From NCBI RefSeq assembly GCF_009901585.1, contig NZ_WXYO01000001.1, positions 248,001-312,000 on the forward strand: 64,000 nucleotides of DNA. Direction: 5' to 3'. How positions within the stretch are numbered: position 1 is the stretch's first letter; each line of letters begins with the position of its first letter. The notes under the pieces are model-generated. The model ran no database searches and had not been told where the DNA came from. It saw nothing but the letters and a program-made list of their open reading frames with translations. Positions 52,448 to 61,337 of the stretch are shown one piece after another. Both the position numbers and the translations under genes were made by a program. The DNA is from Poritiphilus flavus (lineage in GTDB: Bacteria > Bacteroidota > Bacteroidia > Flavobacteriales > Flavobacteriaceae).

Positions 52448-52601
52448 AATCCCAAATCTTTGATTCCATAAGTTAGATTACAAAATTCGGGCTAGGTTTA
52501 CTTTTTTGCCCGGATTTTAGTCCAACGCAGGAAAAATCCTGATGAACTACAATAACCTTATCACAGGTCTTAATAATCGGTATTTCGTAGAGATTATTTG
52601 A
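52448..52601 (-). promoter_or_regulatory. Conserved leader of copy B with the same hairpin
   Basis: Same length as leader A and about 86% identical. The hairpin arms are 52508-52518 and 52482-52492 with a 15-nt loop; the stem is unchanged while the loop differs at two positions. That pattern suggests the stem matters more than the loop. Confidence 0.6.
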
Positions 52602-52709
52602 GGGACGCTACTCAAAATCAATTAATTCTTATCATTATGTTAAGTCGCTCATTTACTGAGATATAGTTATTATCTTGAAGTCAATTTCTCATCAAATGCC
52701 CTGATTTCA

Positions 52710-53684
52710 ATGATAAAACATCATATCTACTGGTGGAATCTCGAGAATCTTTTTGATATCGAGAACTCCCCCAGGCGTAGTGAATTCCTCAATAATACCC
52801 TAAAAGGAGAATTAGAAGGTTGGACCGTGGAAGTCCTCGACCAAAAAATTGCCAGGCTGCTTTCAATTATTACCCAATTCAATAAAGGAAAGGGGCCGGA
52901 TATATTTGGCGTCTGCGAGGTGGAAAACGCCTTTGTTGTAGAATTGCTGGTAGAACGAATGACGCAGGAGCTTTCAAGGGAATACGCTTTTGTGATCTCA
53001 GATAGCGCGGATAAACGCGGGATAGACAGCGCATTGATCTATGACCGCGCCATGTACGATCCGGATCCCGGAACCTTCAGCCTGAGGATCATCAAAAGAA
53101 ACCCTACCCGAGACCTTTTCCAGGCGCACCTCAATACTACTGCCGGGAAAAAACTGCTTCTCGTATTAAATCACTGGCCTTCCCGTTCCGGTGGGGTTTT
53201 ACGCACGGAACCTTATCGGATCATGGTAGCGGAAAACCTCGCTTACTGGATCGAACGCATGTATGAGGAGCAGGGAGAAGAAGCGTCTATTGTACTTATG
53301 GGCGACTTTAACGACAATCCCACAGACCGCTCCATTACGGATTACCTGCTCGCAAATAATAACCGGGCGCTTGTAAAGAGTGATCGAACCACCAAAAAAT
53401 ACATGTATAACCTTATGCACCGTTTCCAGGATGCTCAATTGGGTACTACCGTTTTCAGCTCGCAATACAATCTACTGGACCAATTTATCATCTCTAAGCA
53501 CATCCTTTCAGAAGTGGCCGGAATGGACTTCAACCTGAGTACGGTTAAAATTCTCAATTACCCGGAACTCACCAGCGGTTCCTATCAGAAACCCATTCGA
53601 TTTTCCAGGCCAAGCCGGGACGATTTCGATCCTGATGGTTATAGCGACCACCTGCCGATTGAATTGGTGTTAAACGAAAAGTAA
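52710..53684 (+). CDS. Endonuclease/exonuclease/phosphatase-family protein
   Basis: 324 residues, no signal peptide. EEP-fold motifs are in order: YWWNLENLFD (metal-binding Asn), DIFGVCEVEN (catalytic Glu), the RGIDSALIYD run, LNHWPSRSGG (His), VLMGDFNDNP (D-x-N) and the closing GYSDHLPIELVL (SDH). All catalytic residues are present. It may cleave DNA, RNA or phosphate esters; the substrate is not evident. It diverges from the small-membrane-protein cassette, with 108 bp between its start and the conserved leader. Confidence 0.88.
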   Translation: MIKHHIYWWNLENLFDIENSPRRSEFLNNTLKGELEGWTVEVLDQKIARLLSIITQFNKGKGPDIFGVCEVENAFVVELLVERMTQELSREYAFVISDSADKRGIDSALIYDRAMYDPDPGTFSLRIIKRNPTRDLFQAHLNTTAGKKLLLVLNHWPSRSGGVLRTEPYRIMVAENLAYWIERMYEEQGEEASIVLMGDFNDNPTDRSITDYLLANNNRALVKSDRTTKKYMYNLMHRFQDAQLGTTVFSSQYNLLDQFIISKHILSEVAGMDFNLSTVKILNYPELTSGSYQKPIRFSRPSRDDFDPDGYSDHLPIELVLNEK

Positions 53685-53701
53685 GTGTTCTTTTAAGTGC
53701 C

Positions 53702-55021
53702 CTATCGCTGCTGAGCCGCCATCCATTCCATGATGGTCACCGGTCTGTTGTCCAGCACTACGGGAGAACCGTCAAAATCCAATCTCGCGGTATTGGCATG
53801 CGAATAGATCCAGGACCAGTGACCGCTATACCGGTAATTGTCACCCCCGTATAACCCGGTGATGTCCGTTACATGCTCGTAATACGAAAAATGCACCTTC
53901 TTGGCCCCAGCCTGAATGAGCCTTTGATAAAGTGGAACTACGGTCTCATTGGCTTTTGTTACGGGGTCGTCCTTAGAATGAACAAACCAGATGGGAATAT
54001 CCTTAATACTTTGGATCTGTTCATCTGTAATATAGCTAGACTGATAGGCCAATGCACTGATATAGGCAGCGGCAAAATAATCCGGGTAAAGTAGTAAGAG
54101 TTTTAAGGACATATAGCCGCCATTGGAGCATCCGCCAATATAAATGCGATCCTGATCGATATCCGGATGATCTTTTACGAATTGCTTTATCAATCCTATT
54201 AAAGCCTCATTGTATATGTCATTCCTATCCCCACGGGTGTAATTTCCGTCTGCGCTTTGCATCCAGAAAGTGGGTGTTTGAGGTACCAATACAAAGGCGC
54301 CTCCCATAATTTGCTGTATTTCTTCAGAGGCGTAATTGGTGGCCTTGTTTGCCGTAAGCGGTATGCTTGTATCTGTGCCTCCTTCTCCCCCGCCGTGTAA
54401 CCAGATGATCAATGGGGAGTTCTTTTTGGCCTGCTTCGGGCTAAAAAAGGCATAGGTCAAGGTCTGATTTTTATAGGTATACGATCCTTTGAGGTTAAAA
54501 TCATCAATAATAGGCAGGATTCGATTGGTTTCCTTATCCCAGATCCTGTTCGTGGAATTATCTTTTATGATAAGTTGGTAGTCGATCCACTCGTTGGCTC
54601 CACGACCTTCTTTAAATATATATTTGATGGGTGATCCTAACACATGGTCCGGGCTAACGAAAAGTACCAGTGTTACATAACTTCCCTCAGACACCCTGTT
54701 CCCATTTTTATCCGAAACGTAGGAGTAGATCACGGGTCGTTCCCCGCCTGCTTCCTGCTCCCCCATCTCCACTCCGGCAGCACTTCTTTTTACGGTTACC
54801 GCATAGTTGCCGCTAGTGGTTTCATTTACCGTTTCCCCCATGGATAAAATTACCCTATTCGCCGCGGGACCCCAATCAAAACCTTCGACAACCAGGGTGT
54901 AGCTGCCGTTTTCCATCTGTTGTTCCTGAATTATGGTATCCACAGAAGGCTGGATTGCAAAAAATTGAAGCGGAAGGATTAAAAATGCCAGGGTGAGGGA
55001 CCAAAAGGTATTGTTCTTCAT
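53702..55021 (-). CDS. Secreted alpha/beta-hydrolase, prolyl-oligopeptidase/esterase type
   Basis: 439 residues from the chosen start (signal peptide MKNNTFWSLTLAFLILPLQFFA). An upstream ATG at 55066 adds 15 residues ahead of the signal and seems less likely. Residues about 25-170 are an Ig-like N-terminal domain, then the hydrolase core: oxyanion region LIIWLHGGGEGG, nucleophile motif GGCSNGGYMS (G-x-S-x-G), and a later Asp and His (VHSKDDPV, then YEHVTD). PHB-depolymerase- or feruloyl-esterase-like enzymes share this plan. It lies 138 bp downstream of the TonB-receptor gene on the same strand, suggesting uptake-linked hydrolysis. Confidence 0.85.
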   Translation of the reverse strand: MKNNTFWSLTLAFLILPLQFFAIQPSVDTIIQEQQMENGSYTLVVEGFDWGPAANRVILSMGETVNETTSGNYAVTVKRSAAGVEMGEQEAGGERPVIYSYVSDKNGNRVSEGSYVTLVLFVSPDHVLGSPIKYIFKEGRGANEWIDYQLIIKDNSTNRIWDKETNRILPIIDDFNLKGSYTYKNQTLTYAFFSPKQAKKNSPLIIWLHGGGEGGTDTSIPLTANKATNYASEEIQQIMGGAFVLVPQTPTFWMQSADGNYTRGDRNDIYNEALIGLIKQFVKDHPDIDQDRIYIGGCSNGGYMSLKLLLLYPDYFAAAYISALAYQSSYITDEQIQSIKDIPIWFVHSKDDPVTKANETVVPLYQRLIQAGAKKVHFSYYEHVTDITGLYGGDNYRYSGHWSWIYSHANTARLDFDGSPVVLDNRPVTIMEWMAAQQR

Positions 55022-55159
55022 CTTTTCGGTTTTAGTGGTTTGAGTTGCCAGGGTTATTATCCGCAATTCCCTCGGTTCAGTAGTCCTTATCGCAACACTA
55101 TGATCTCAACAAGGAAATTGCCGCATAAAAGATAGTCATAATAAGGATACGCAATCTCC

Positions 55160-57547
55160 TCAGAATCTCCTGCGTTGACCGGTAAATTCCATGGCCTCTC
55201 CCTTTCCAAAGCCATAACTAAATCCAAAAGCAACAAAAGTACCTCTCAAACGACGGCTATAGATACTAAACTCCTCCTGCAAGATCTCATTTTCATTGAT
55301 CCTGGAGGCAAAGGCATCCCGTACACTAAGATTTAAAACCGCCCTTCCCTTGAATAATTTTTTTCTCATCCCCAGATCCAGGAAGGCCAATTCACTGATT
55401 TCCCCCTGTACGGTCTGGTATCGGGAGCGGTAATTCCCTGTAGCTTCAAAATCTATATCAGCCGGCAGTTTGAGTTTTGCCATGAGCTTGGCGGTCCAGC
55501 GATCTGCTTCAAAATCAAAGCTGGTATCTTCAAACAGACCGTTCCGGGTAAACCGGCTATAATTAAAATCTCCGTTAAAGGTCAGCCATTTAGCCGGGCT
55601 GTACTTGGTATTGAATTCTATACCGGTAGACCTGTTGGTCCCTATATTTATTGGCCTTACGGTATTTACGTTGTTTTCGAAGAAGGACACCCTTTCTATA
55701 ACATCCGTGGTGTAGCGATGATAAACGCCCAGGTTCATAGAGGTCTTACCGATAAGGAAAATGCTGGTAACTTCATATGAATCCGTAAACTCGGGCATCA
55801 ATTCCGGATTCCCCTGACGAATATTGAAGTTGTTGCGAATGTTGAAGAAGGGGTTCAGGTCCCACAATCTTGGGCGGTAGATCCTGCGGGAATATCCCGC
55901 CTGCAGTGAGATGCGTTCCGAAAATTTATAGGAGGTGTGCGCACTCGGGAAGAGGTTGGTATAGTTCTGGTCATTGGACTCATCTGTGGTCGCCAACAGG
56001 GTATTCAGATCTGTCTGTTCCAGGCGTAACCCTCCTTTTATACCCCATTTTTTCCCTTCATAGGCTCCTGTACCATAGAAGCCCAATACCTTCTGATCGA
56101 ACTCAAAAATATTTGTCAGGCCGGGATCGTTGACAAAGACACCGTCAACCAGGTCATTTACCTCAAAATCGTTGCTAACATCGTTCATTACGTATTGTGT
56201 GCCAGTCTCCAGATTCCACTTTTCGGAAATGGGGAGGGTGTAATCCAGCTTGAAGGTAAAGACAGCTTCTTTGAAATCTGTCCTCGTACGTTGGGTAGCA
56301 TCGTTGTCTTGCCCGGATATGGTAGTATCTAAAAATTCGGAGGACTGGTCTTTTCCGAAGAAATTCCCCAGTGCACTAAAGAGTAAGGAGTGGTCCTCAT
56401 CCCCGTCAAAATCCTTTTTGTATTGCAACTCATATTGAAATTTTGGATTTGTGGCTTCGGTGGCCTCACTTCTAACCCATTGGGAACTGATGTCCTGGTT
56501 TTCGTCCAGGGCAGTGAAATTGGTTGTAGAGGGTTGGTCTTCCAACTCCAGGGCAAAATTCCCTGAAAGGGTGATCACATCATCAGGACTCAGGTAATAA
56601 TCCGCCCCCAAAACAAAGTTGTAGTAGTTCTCGTTCCGGAATTGCTCTCCAATGGTCAGAATGGTAGTATTATTTATCAGGTCCTGGTTCCTGGTTTCAA
56701 TATCGTTGGGAAGGTCACGAAAACCCACGCCGATCTGGCTAAAGAGATTTAACTTCTCCGTCCGCCGGTTAATACTAATCCCCACACTATTGTTCTCCGG
56801 GGCACCGGTATTTACGGATACCGAACCGTTAAGTCCTTCGCGCTCTTCTTTTTTTATGACGATATTGATGATGCCGGCCGTACCTTCCGCATCGTATTTG
56901 GCCGAAGGATTGGTGATCACTTCAACCCGGTCTATCATATCAGCAGTAATGGTTCCCAGGGTGTTTCCTTCTTCGCTGGCAATAATGGAAGGCTTTCCAT
57001 TGATCAGCACCTGTACTCCCTGGCTGCCTCTAAGGCTAATTTGTCCTTCAATATTCACATTCACAGAGGGAACATTGTTCAGTACGTCCAGTGCACTGGC
57101 GCCTGTACTACTAAGATCCTTCCCTACGTTAAACACTCGCTTGTCCAGTTTGAATTCTGTCTGTGAGCGTTCCCCCTCTACCACGACCTCTTCCAGTTGG
57201 GCCGCATCTTCCTCCAGCACCACAACTCCCAGGTCTATGGTACCATTAACCGCTTCAGGTTGCTCATAGGTTTTGGTCTTAAAACCGATGAAACTGATGG
57301 AAATAAAGAAATTGGTGGACTTGGTCTCTACGCTAAAGCTGCCATCGTCCAGGCTAGTGGTGCCGCTTATAGGTTTTTCCGTAGACCTATCTCCGATCAT
57401 CACCGTGGCAAATGCAATGGGCTGTCCATTGGTCTTCTCCACTATGGTTCCCTTGATAAGCGTACTGCTATCCTGGGCCAGGGCCCGGTAAGTAGTAAAA
57501 AACAATACCACCGGAATAAGGAGAAATAATTTGAATTTGGAACTCAT
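55160..57547 (-). CDS. TonB-dependent receptor-like outer-membrane protein with CarboxypepD_reg domain
   Basis: 795 residues from the chosen ATG, with signal peptide MSSKFKLFLLIPVVLFFTTYRALAQ; an ATG at 57574 is possible. Residues about 30-110 form a carboxypeptidase-regulatory-like beta-sandwich (IKGTIVEKTNGQPIAFATVMI). A plug domain follows (GASALDVLNNVPSVNV, ISLRGSQGVQVLINGKPS, VEVITNPSAKYDAEGTAGIINI), then a long beta-barrel. No SusD partner is adjacent, so it is not a standard polysaccharide-utilisation pair. It diverges from a LytTR two-component system whose intergenic region carries ACGAC dyads. Confidence 0.88.
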   Translation of the reverse strand: MSSKFKLFLLIPVVLFFTTYRALAQDSSTLIKGTIVEKTNGQPIAFATVMIGDRSTEKPISGTTSLDDGSFSVETKSTNFFISISFIGFKTKTYEQPEAVNGTIDLGVVVLEEDAAQLEEVVVEGERSQTEFKLDKRVFNVGKDLSSTGASALDVLNNVPSVNVNIEGQISLRGSQGVQVLINGKPSIIASEEGNTLGTITADMIDRVEVITNPSAKYDAEGTAGIINIVIKKEEREGLNGSVSVNTGAPENNSVGISINRRTEKLNLFSQIGVGFRDLPNDIETRNQDLINNTTILTIGEQFRNENYYNFVLGADYYLSPDDVITLSGNFALELEDQPSTTNFTALDENQDISSQWVRSEATEATNPKFQYELQYKKDFDGDEDHSLLFSALGNFFGKDQSSEFLDTTISGQDNDATQRTRTDFKEAVFTFKLDYTLPISEKWNLETGTQYVMNDVSNDFEVNDLVDGVFVNDPGLTNIFEFDQKVLGFYGTGAYEGKKWGIKGGLRLEQTDLNTLLATTDESNDQNYTNLFPSAHTSYKFSERISLQAGYSRRIYRPRLWDLNPFFNIRNNFNIRQGNPELMPEFTDSYEVTSIFLIGKTSMNLGVYHRYTTDVIERVSFFENNVNTVRPINIGTNRSTGIEFNTKYSPAKWLTFNGDFNYSRFTRNGLFEDTSFDFEADRWTAKLMAKLKLPADIDFEATGNYRSRYQTVQGEISELAFLDLGMRKKLFKGRAVLNLSVRDAFASRINENEILQEEFSIYSRRLRGTFVAFGFSYGFGKGEAMEFTGQRRRF

Positions 57548-57616
57548 AGCGATTATTCGAAATTTATAATTCAAAGATGCATTATTTGCCGCCTCTGAGG
57601 GAATAATTTTCCGCGA

Positions 57617-57668
57617 ACGACAGAACTTCCGTCGTAAACGACAAGCGTCACTGTCCTTTGTCGTTTAC
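57617..57668. promoter_or_regulatory. ACGAC/GTCGT dyad array between TonB receptor and LytTR system
   Basis: Four alternating half-sites: ACGAC at 57617 and 57638, GTCGT at 57631 and 57660. GTAAACGACAA (57634-57644) and TTGTCGTTTAC (57658-57668) make a perfect 11-bp inverted repeat. The array lies in the 186-bp divergent promoter region. Confidence 0.6.
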
Positions 57669-57733
57669 CCCCTCAATACTGTCGGTCAGGGTTTTTGATA
57701 CTGCCAATAGGATAAAAAGGGTAATTTTGATTT

Positions 57734-58762
57734 ATGATCTCCAGAATTAAAGGAATGGATTCAAGCTGGAAAGAGGTTTTTTTCCAGGTGTTGTTGCACG
57801 TTGTGCTCTTCATTTTTTATTCTTTTGACAAGGAGGAACCCGGGATAGAAGAATACCAGATCGCATTGTTCCTGAATTACGCCATAGGGGCGCTAATCAT
57901 CAATTATCTGTTCATTCCCCGTCTTTATTACAAGAAAAAATACCTGCTTTTTGTACTTGCCTCAGCCTTGGTTGTAGGAACCATCATAATAACCGAGGAG
58001 TTCGTCCTGGAACAAATCTATTTCCCGGATACACGCGGAACCCAATTCCAGGGGGTTATCTATGGTCTTTTGGATGTGATGCCGGTGATCATCATCCTGT
58101 CCGGCTTTAAATTTGCATGGGACGCGTCTAAAAAACAGACGGAACTCGAGGCCCTTCGGGTGTCTGCCCACGAAAGTGAATTGCAGTTCCTGAAGTCGCA
58201 GATCAACCCGCATTTCCTGTTCAACAACCTGAACAATTTGTATTCCTATGCCATTGAGAATTCGCCCAAAACCCCTTCAATCATTTTGGAACTATCTTCG
58301 GTACTACGGTATATGCTGTACGATTGCAAGGAGCGATATGTTCCCCTGTCCAAAGAAATAGAACACCTGCAAAACTTTACCAAGTTACACCAGCTTCAAA
58401 TTGAGAACAGGGGGCAAGTTGAGTTCAAAACGGACAACAATTCTTCCGGATACGCCATTGCCCCCTTAATACTCTCTGTTTTCCTGGAGAATGCCTTTAA
58501 GCATAGTACCGCCAGCCAGTCCAAGGGAATTTGTATTAAGGTAGCCCTATTGATAGACCAAAAAGGTCTGCTTGCATTCCAATGCAGGAATACCTTTGAA
58601 ACCCAGACCAATACGGAGGATGTTCCTCACGGGATTGGACTGCTCAACGTTAAAAAACGGCTGAATCTGTTGTACCCGGAACAGCACAAACTCCATATAG
58701 AATCTCAAAAAGATCTTTACTCAGTGGATCTGAGCATGCAACTAAAAAGGCTCAAAGCATGA
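57734..58762 (+). CDS. LytS-type sensor histidine kinase
   Basis: 342 residues. Four hydrophobic segments in the first 130 residues form the sensor, without a large extracellular domain. The His_kinase domain has phospho-acceptor H160 in LKSQINPHFLFNNLNNLYSYA. The ATPase part shows PLILSVFLENAFKHS and GIGLLNVKKRLNLLYP. Such kinases phosphorylate LytTR regulators; one is encoded next, its start overlapping this stop by 4 bp. The TonB-receptor gene diverges from this operon. Confidence 0.9.
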   Translation: MISRIKGMDSSWKEVFFQVLLHVVLFIFYSFDKEEPGIEEYQIALFLNYAIGALIINYLFIPRLYYKKKYLLFVLASALVVGTIIITEEFVLEQIYFPDTRGTQFQGVIYGLLDVMPVIIILSGFKFAWDASKKQTELEALRVSAHESELQFLKSQINPHFLFNNLNNLYSYAIENSPKTPSIILELSSVLRYMLYDCKERYVPLSKEIEHLQNFTKLHQLQIENRGQVEFKTDNNSSGYAIAPLILSVFLENAFKHSTASQSKGICIKVALLIDQKGLLAFQCRNTFETQTNTEDVPHGIGLLNVKKRLNLLYPEQHKLHIESQKDLYSVDLSMQLKRLKA

Positions 58763-59463
58763 TACGCTGTGTTATCATAGAGGATCAACCCCCGGCCCAG
58801 CGAATACTGCAAAAGTATATCGCGGATATGGGGAACCTGGATCTACAGGGTGTCTTTTCCGATGGGATCCAGGCGATGGATTTCTTAGAATCCAATGCGA
58901 TAGATCTGATCTTCCTCGACATTCACCTGCCAAAACTATCGGGAATAGACTTTATGAAAGTCATGGAAAACCGCCCGGACATTATCCTGACCACGGCTTT
59001 CCCGGATTACGCCCTGGAGAGCTACGAATACCATGTGGTGGATTATTTGCTCAAACCCTTTTCTTTTGAACGCTTCGTAAAGGCCGTGTCCAAAGTAAGT
59101 TCTAAAAATAAGGAGGTACTCAATGCAGAATCCCCGGAGACCGAGGCCGGGAGAAAAGAGATCTTTATCAAATCTGGTTACGAGCATATCAAGATCCTGA
59201 TCGAAGATATACTGTATATCCGTTCCGATGCGGATTATACGGAGATTATCACTCCCCTGAAAAAGCATTTGTCTTCGGAGCCCTTGCGCTACTGGCTGGA
59301 AAACCTTCCGGGCAGACATTTTGTGAGATCCCACAAGTCTTTTATTGTGAATAGTTCCAAGATAGAAAAAGTAACGGGGAACCTGATTTTGCTACCAGGA
59401 GATATTAAAGTCCCAATTGGCAGGGCCTATAAGGAGGAATTTATGAAAAGAATATTGAACTAA
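58759..59463 (+). CDS. LytTR-family response regulator
   Basis: 234 residues. The receiver has E8/D9 and phospho-acceptor D54 in [13 protein letters not shown], the [10 protein letters not shown] run and K in [11 protein letters not shown] LytTR DNA-binding domain follows (about 130-232; [48 protein letters not shown]). It overlaps the kinase gene by 4 bp. LytTR proteins bind pairs of short direct or inverted repeats, so the ACGAC array upstream of the operon is a candidate target, as is the 21-bp repeat at 61117. Confidence 0.92.
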   Translation: MIRCVIIEDQPPAQRILQKYIADMGNLDLQGVFSDGIQAMDFLESNAIDLIFLDIHLPKLSGIDFMKVMENRPDIILTTAFPDYALESYEYHVVDYLLKPFSFERFVKAVSKVSSKNKEVLNAESPETEAGRKEIFIKSGYEHIKILIEDILYIRSDADYTEIITPLKKHLSSEPLRYWLENLPGRHFVRSHKSFIVNSSKIEKVTGNLILLPGDIKVPIGRAYKEEFMKRILN

Positions 59464-59474
59464 TATTTAATGTC

Positions 59475-60359
59475 ATGAAGAAGCTTAAAAAAGAGGAAAT
59501 AAAACAGGAAGTATTTGACCTTTACGACGATTATGCCCACAACAAGATCCAAAGACGTGAATTTGTAGAGAAATTGTCACTCTATGCGGTAGGCGGAATT
59601 ACAGTGGCCTCCCTGATGAGCTTTTTAATGCCAAATTACGAGGACACCCTAATAGTACCACAAAACGACCCCAGGTTGGAATCTGATTATATATTTTATG
59701 ATTCTCCAAAGGGAGGAGGCCGCATAAAAGGGTTGCTTTCCAAACCAAAAGATGCCAAAGGTAAACTGGGTGGCATTGTGGTTGTTCATGAAAACCGGGG
59801 CCTTAACCCATACATTGAAGATACCGCGAGACAAGCCGCCCTGGAAGGATTCATAACCCTTGCTCCTGATGCCTTAACCCCTCTCGGTGGCTATCCCGGC
59901 AATGATGATGAGGGAAGGGCGATGCAAAGAAAGCGGGATCGGTTAAAGATGCTTGAAGATTTTATAGCAGCTTATAACTATCTGGAGTCGCTTGATGAGT
60001 GTAGTGGAAAAATTGGGGTAGTCGGATTCTGTTTTGGCGGTTGGATTTCCAATATGATGGCGGTAAAAGTACCCACACTCTCCGCTGCCGTTCCATTTTA
60101 TGGTGGTCAACCCAAGGAAGACATCGATAAGATCAATGCCTCATTACTGCTTCAATTCGCAGGTTTAGACAAGAGGGTAAATGAAGGTTGGCCGGCATAT
60201 GAGGAGGCTCTCAAGGCCAACGATAAGGACTATACCGCTTATATGTATCCGGAGGTGAACCATGGATTTCACAATACTACTACTCCGAGATATGACAAAG
60301 AGGCGGCTGAACTTGCGTGGAAGCGTACCATCGATTTCTTTAAAGAAAAGTTGCGATAG
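59475..60359 (+). CDS. Dienelactone hydrolase-family protein
   Basis: 294 residues. After about 25 charged residues comes [26 protein letters not shown], which resembles a twin-arginine or anchor signal. The alpha/beta-hydrolase core has [24 protein letters not shown], nucleophile motif GFCFGGW (cysteine as in dienelactone hydrolase), [19 protein letters not shown] (Asp region) and the catalytic histidine in NHGFHN. It starts 11 bp after the LytTR regulator, so it belongs to that operon. The substrate is unknown. Confidence 0.88.
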   Translation: MKKLKKEEIKQEVFDLYDDYAHNKIQRREFVEKLSLYAVGGITVASLMSFLMPNYEDTLIVPQNDPRLESDYIFYDSPKGGGRIKGLLSKPKDAKGKLGGIVVVHENRGLNPYIEDTARQAALEGFITLAPDALTPLGGYPGNDDEGRAMQRKRDRLKMLEDFIAAYNYLESLDECSGKIGVVGFCFGGWISNMMAVKVPTLSAAVPFYGGQPKEDIDKINASLLLQFAGLDKRVNEGWPAYEEALKANDKDYTAYMYPEVNHGFHNTTTPRYDKEAAELAWKRTIDFFKEKLR

Positions 60360-60408
60360 TAAGCTGTAGCATACGCTCTTCACCGAATAAAAACAATGCC
60401 ATAAAATA

Positions 60409-60432
60409 ATCCACCCCTTTACCGGGGTGGAT
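60409..60432 (-). terminator. Terminator of the beta-barrel gene
   Basis: ATCCACCCC-TTTACC-GGGGTGGAT is a perfect 9-bp stem with a 6-nt loop. On the minus strand it runs into a T-rich stretch (ATTATTTTATGG), 25 bp past the stop of the gene at 60458. It may also slow readthrough from the convergent hydrolase gene. Confidence 0.75.
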
Positions 60433-60457
60433 CGCAGCTATTTCTTGCACCGGCCTG

Positions 60458-61027
60458 TTAGTTAAAGAAGTAGCCAACAGAGATTTGGAAGACCCTGTTC
60501 TTAAATTCATCGGTATCTTCGTCTATATCATTGACGTCTCCACCCAACAAATAGCGGAGTCCAAAATTCAATCCATTATCCATTTTGTAACCCAGACCAA
60601 GTGTGAGACCTAAATCGGTTGATTTCGTTACATCTTTTATGTCTTCTGTTTCACCATTATCTTCTCGTTCCGCAGAAAGCAGAATTCCCAATTGTGGTCC
60701 CGCTTCAACGCTGAAGCCATCTGTAATATAATACTTGGCCAGTACGGGTACGGACAAATAATTTAATCTGTAATACTCATTGTCATCTCTGTCATCCTGG
60801 TCCTTTGCACCCTGGCCGGAGTACAATAGTTCCGGTTGAACAGAAAACTGCTCGGATATTGAAATCTCTGCTACTCCGCCTAAATGGAAGGAGGTTCGAC
60901 TGGCCGTCAGTTCTGGTTGCAAGGTAGACAGATTAAGTCCGGCCTTGGCGCCAAATGTAAAGTCCTGCGCTTCAATCGTGTTAAGGCTTACCACCGCTAC
61001 AATAATGCTTACAATTAATTTCTTCAT
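60458..61027 (-). CDS. Small outer-membrane beta-barrel protein
   Basis: 189 residues with a signal peptide (MKKLIVSIIVAVVSLNTIEAQ). The body is strand-rich with aromatic-capped turns (FTFGAKAGLNLSTLQP, SFHLGGVAEISISEQFSVQPELLYSGQG, LNFGLRYLLGG) and ends in VFQISVGYFFN, a typical barrel-closing strand with terminal aromatics. It matches the OMP_b-brl_2 type common in Bacteroidota. A tandem 21-bp repeat lies 90-131 bp upstream. Confidence 0.85.
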   Translation of the reverse strand: MKKLIVSIIVAVVSLNTIEAQDFTFGAKAGLNLSTLQPELTASRTSFHLGGVAEISISEQFSVQPELLYSGQGAKDQDDRDDNEYYRLNYLSVPVLAKYYITDGFSVEAGPQLGILLSAEREDNGETEDIKDVTKSTDLGLTLGLGYKMDNGLNFGLRYLLGGDVNDIDEDTDEFKNRVFQISVGYFFN

Positions 61028-61116
61028 GATTTTAAGTTTTTAGCTATTGTGTTATCGCGGGGAACATTTTGTTATCCAAATTCAGTAGTCAAAGCTATTC
61101 GGAAGGAGTTCCGGAA

Positions 61117-61158
61117 ACTAGGAGATTAGTGCCAGATACTAGGAGAATAGTGTCGTAT
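61117..61158. repeat. Tandem 21-bp direct repeat upstream of the beta-barrel gene
   Basis: Two adjoining 21-bp units (61117-61137 and 61138-61158) share ACTAGGAG-A/T-TAGTG and most flanking bases. A 21-bp period equals two helical turns, as expected for paired regulator sites. The rest of the 310-bp gap (61028-61337) holds a weak -7-like TGAATTTG on the minus strand and nothing else recognisable. Confidence 0.65.
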
Positions 61159-61337
61159 ATAACCTTAGATTTGGGATTCTGGATTTCGAATTTCAGATCA
61201 CAAATGGCTACTTAAAAAGGGTAAATGGAAAGGAATTAATTACAGATGGTTCCATTGGAAATCGCACCCGGACCTCTTTGTTGAGCCCTGGCTATGTTTC
61301 AAATAGATTCCAGTTTTATTCGTAAAATGATGACAGG

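Larger units (their letters stand above)
51712..52601 (-). repeat. Tandem duplication of a leader plus small-membrane-protein unit
   Basis: Unit A (51712-52036) and unit B (52277-52601) are each exactly 325 bp: a 154-nt leader plus a 171-nt gene, alignable without gaps. By hand count the leaders differ at about 21 positions (86% identical) and the genes at about 41 (76%). The 240 bp between the units is not repeated and holds the 33-residue gene with its terminator. Confidence 0.85.

Noticed and set aside
53702-55021. Type IX secretion C-terminal sorting domain on the esterase
   Set aside because: The chain ends in ...ITIMEWMAAQQR-like sequence directly after the catalytic domain, with no room for a sorting domain.
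55160-57547. Polysaccharide utilisation locus (SusC of a SusCD pair)
   Set aside because: No SusD-like lipoprotein gene is adjacent and the barrel type resembles non-SusC receptors.
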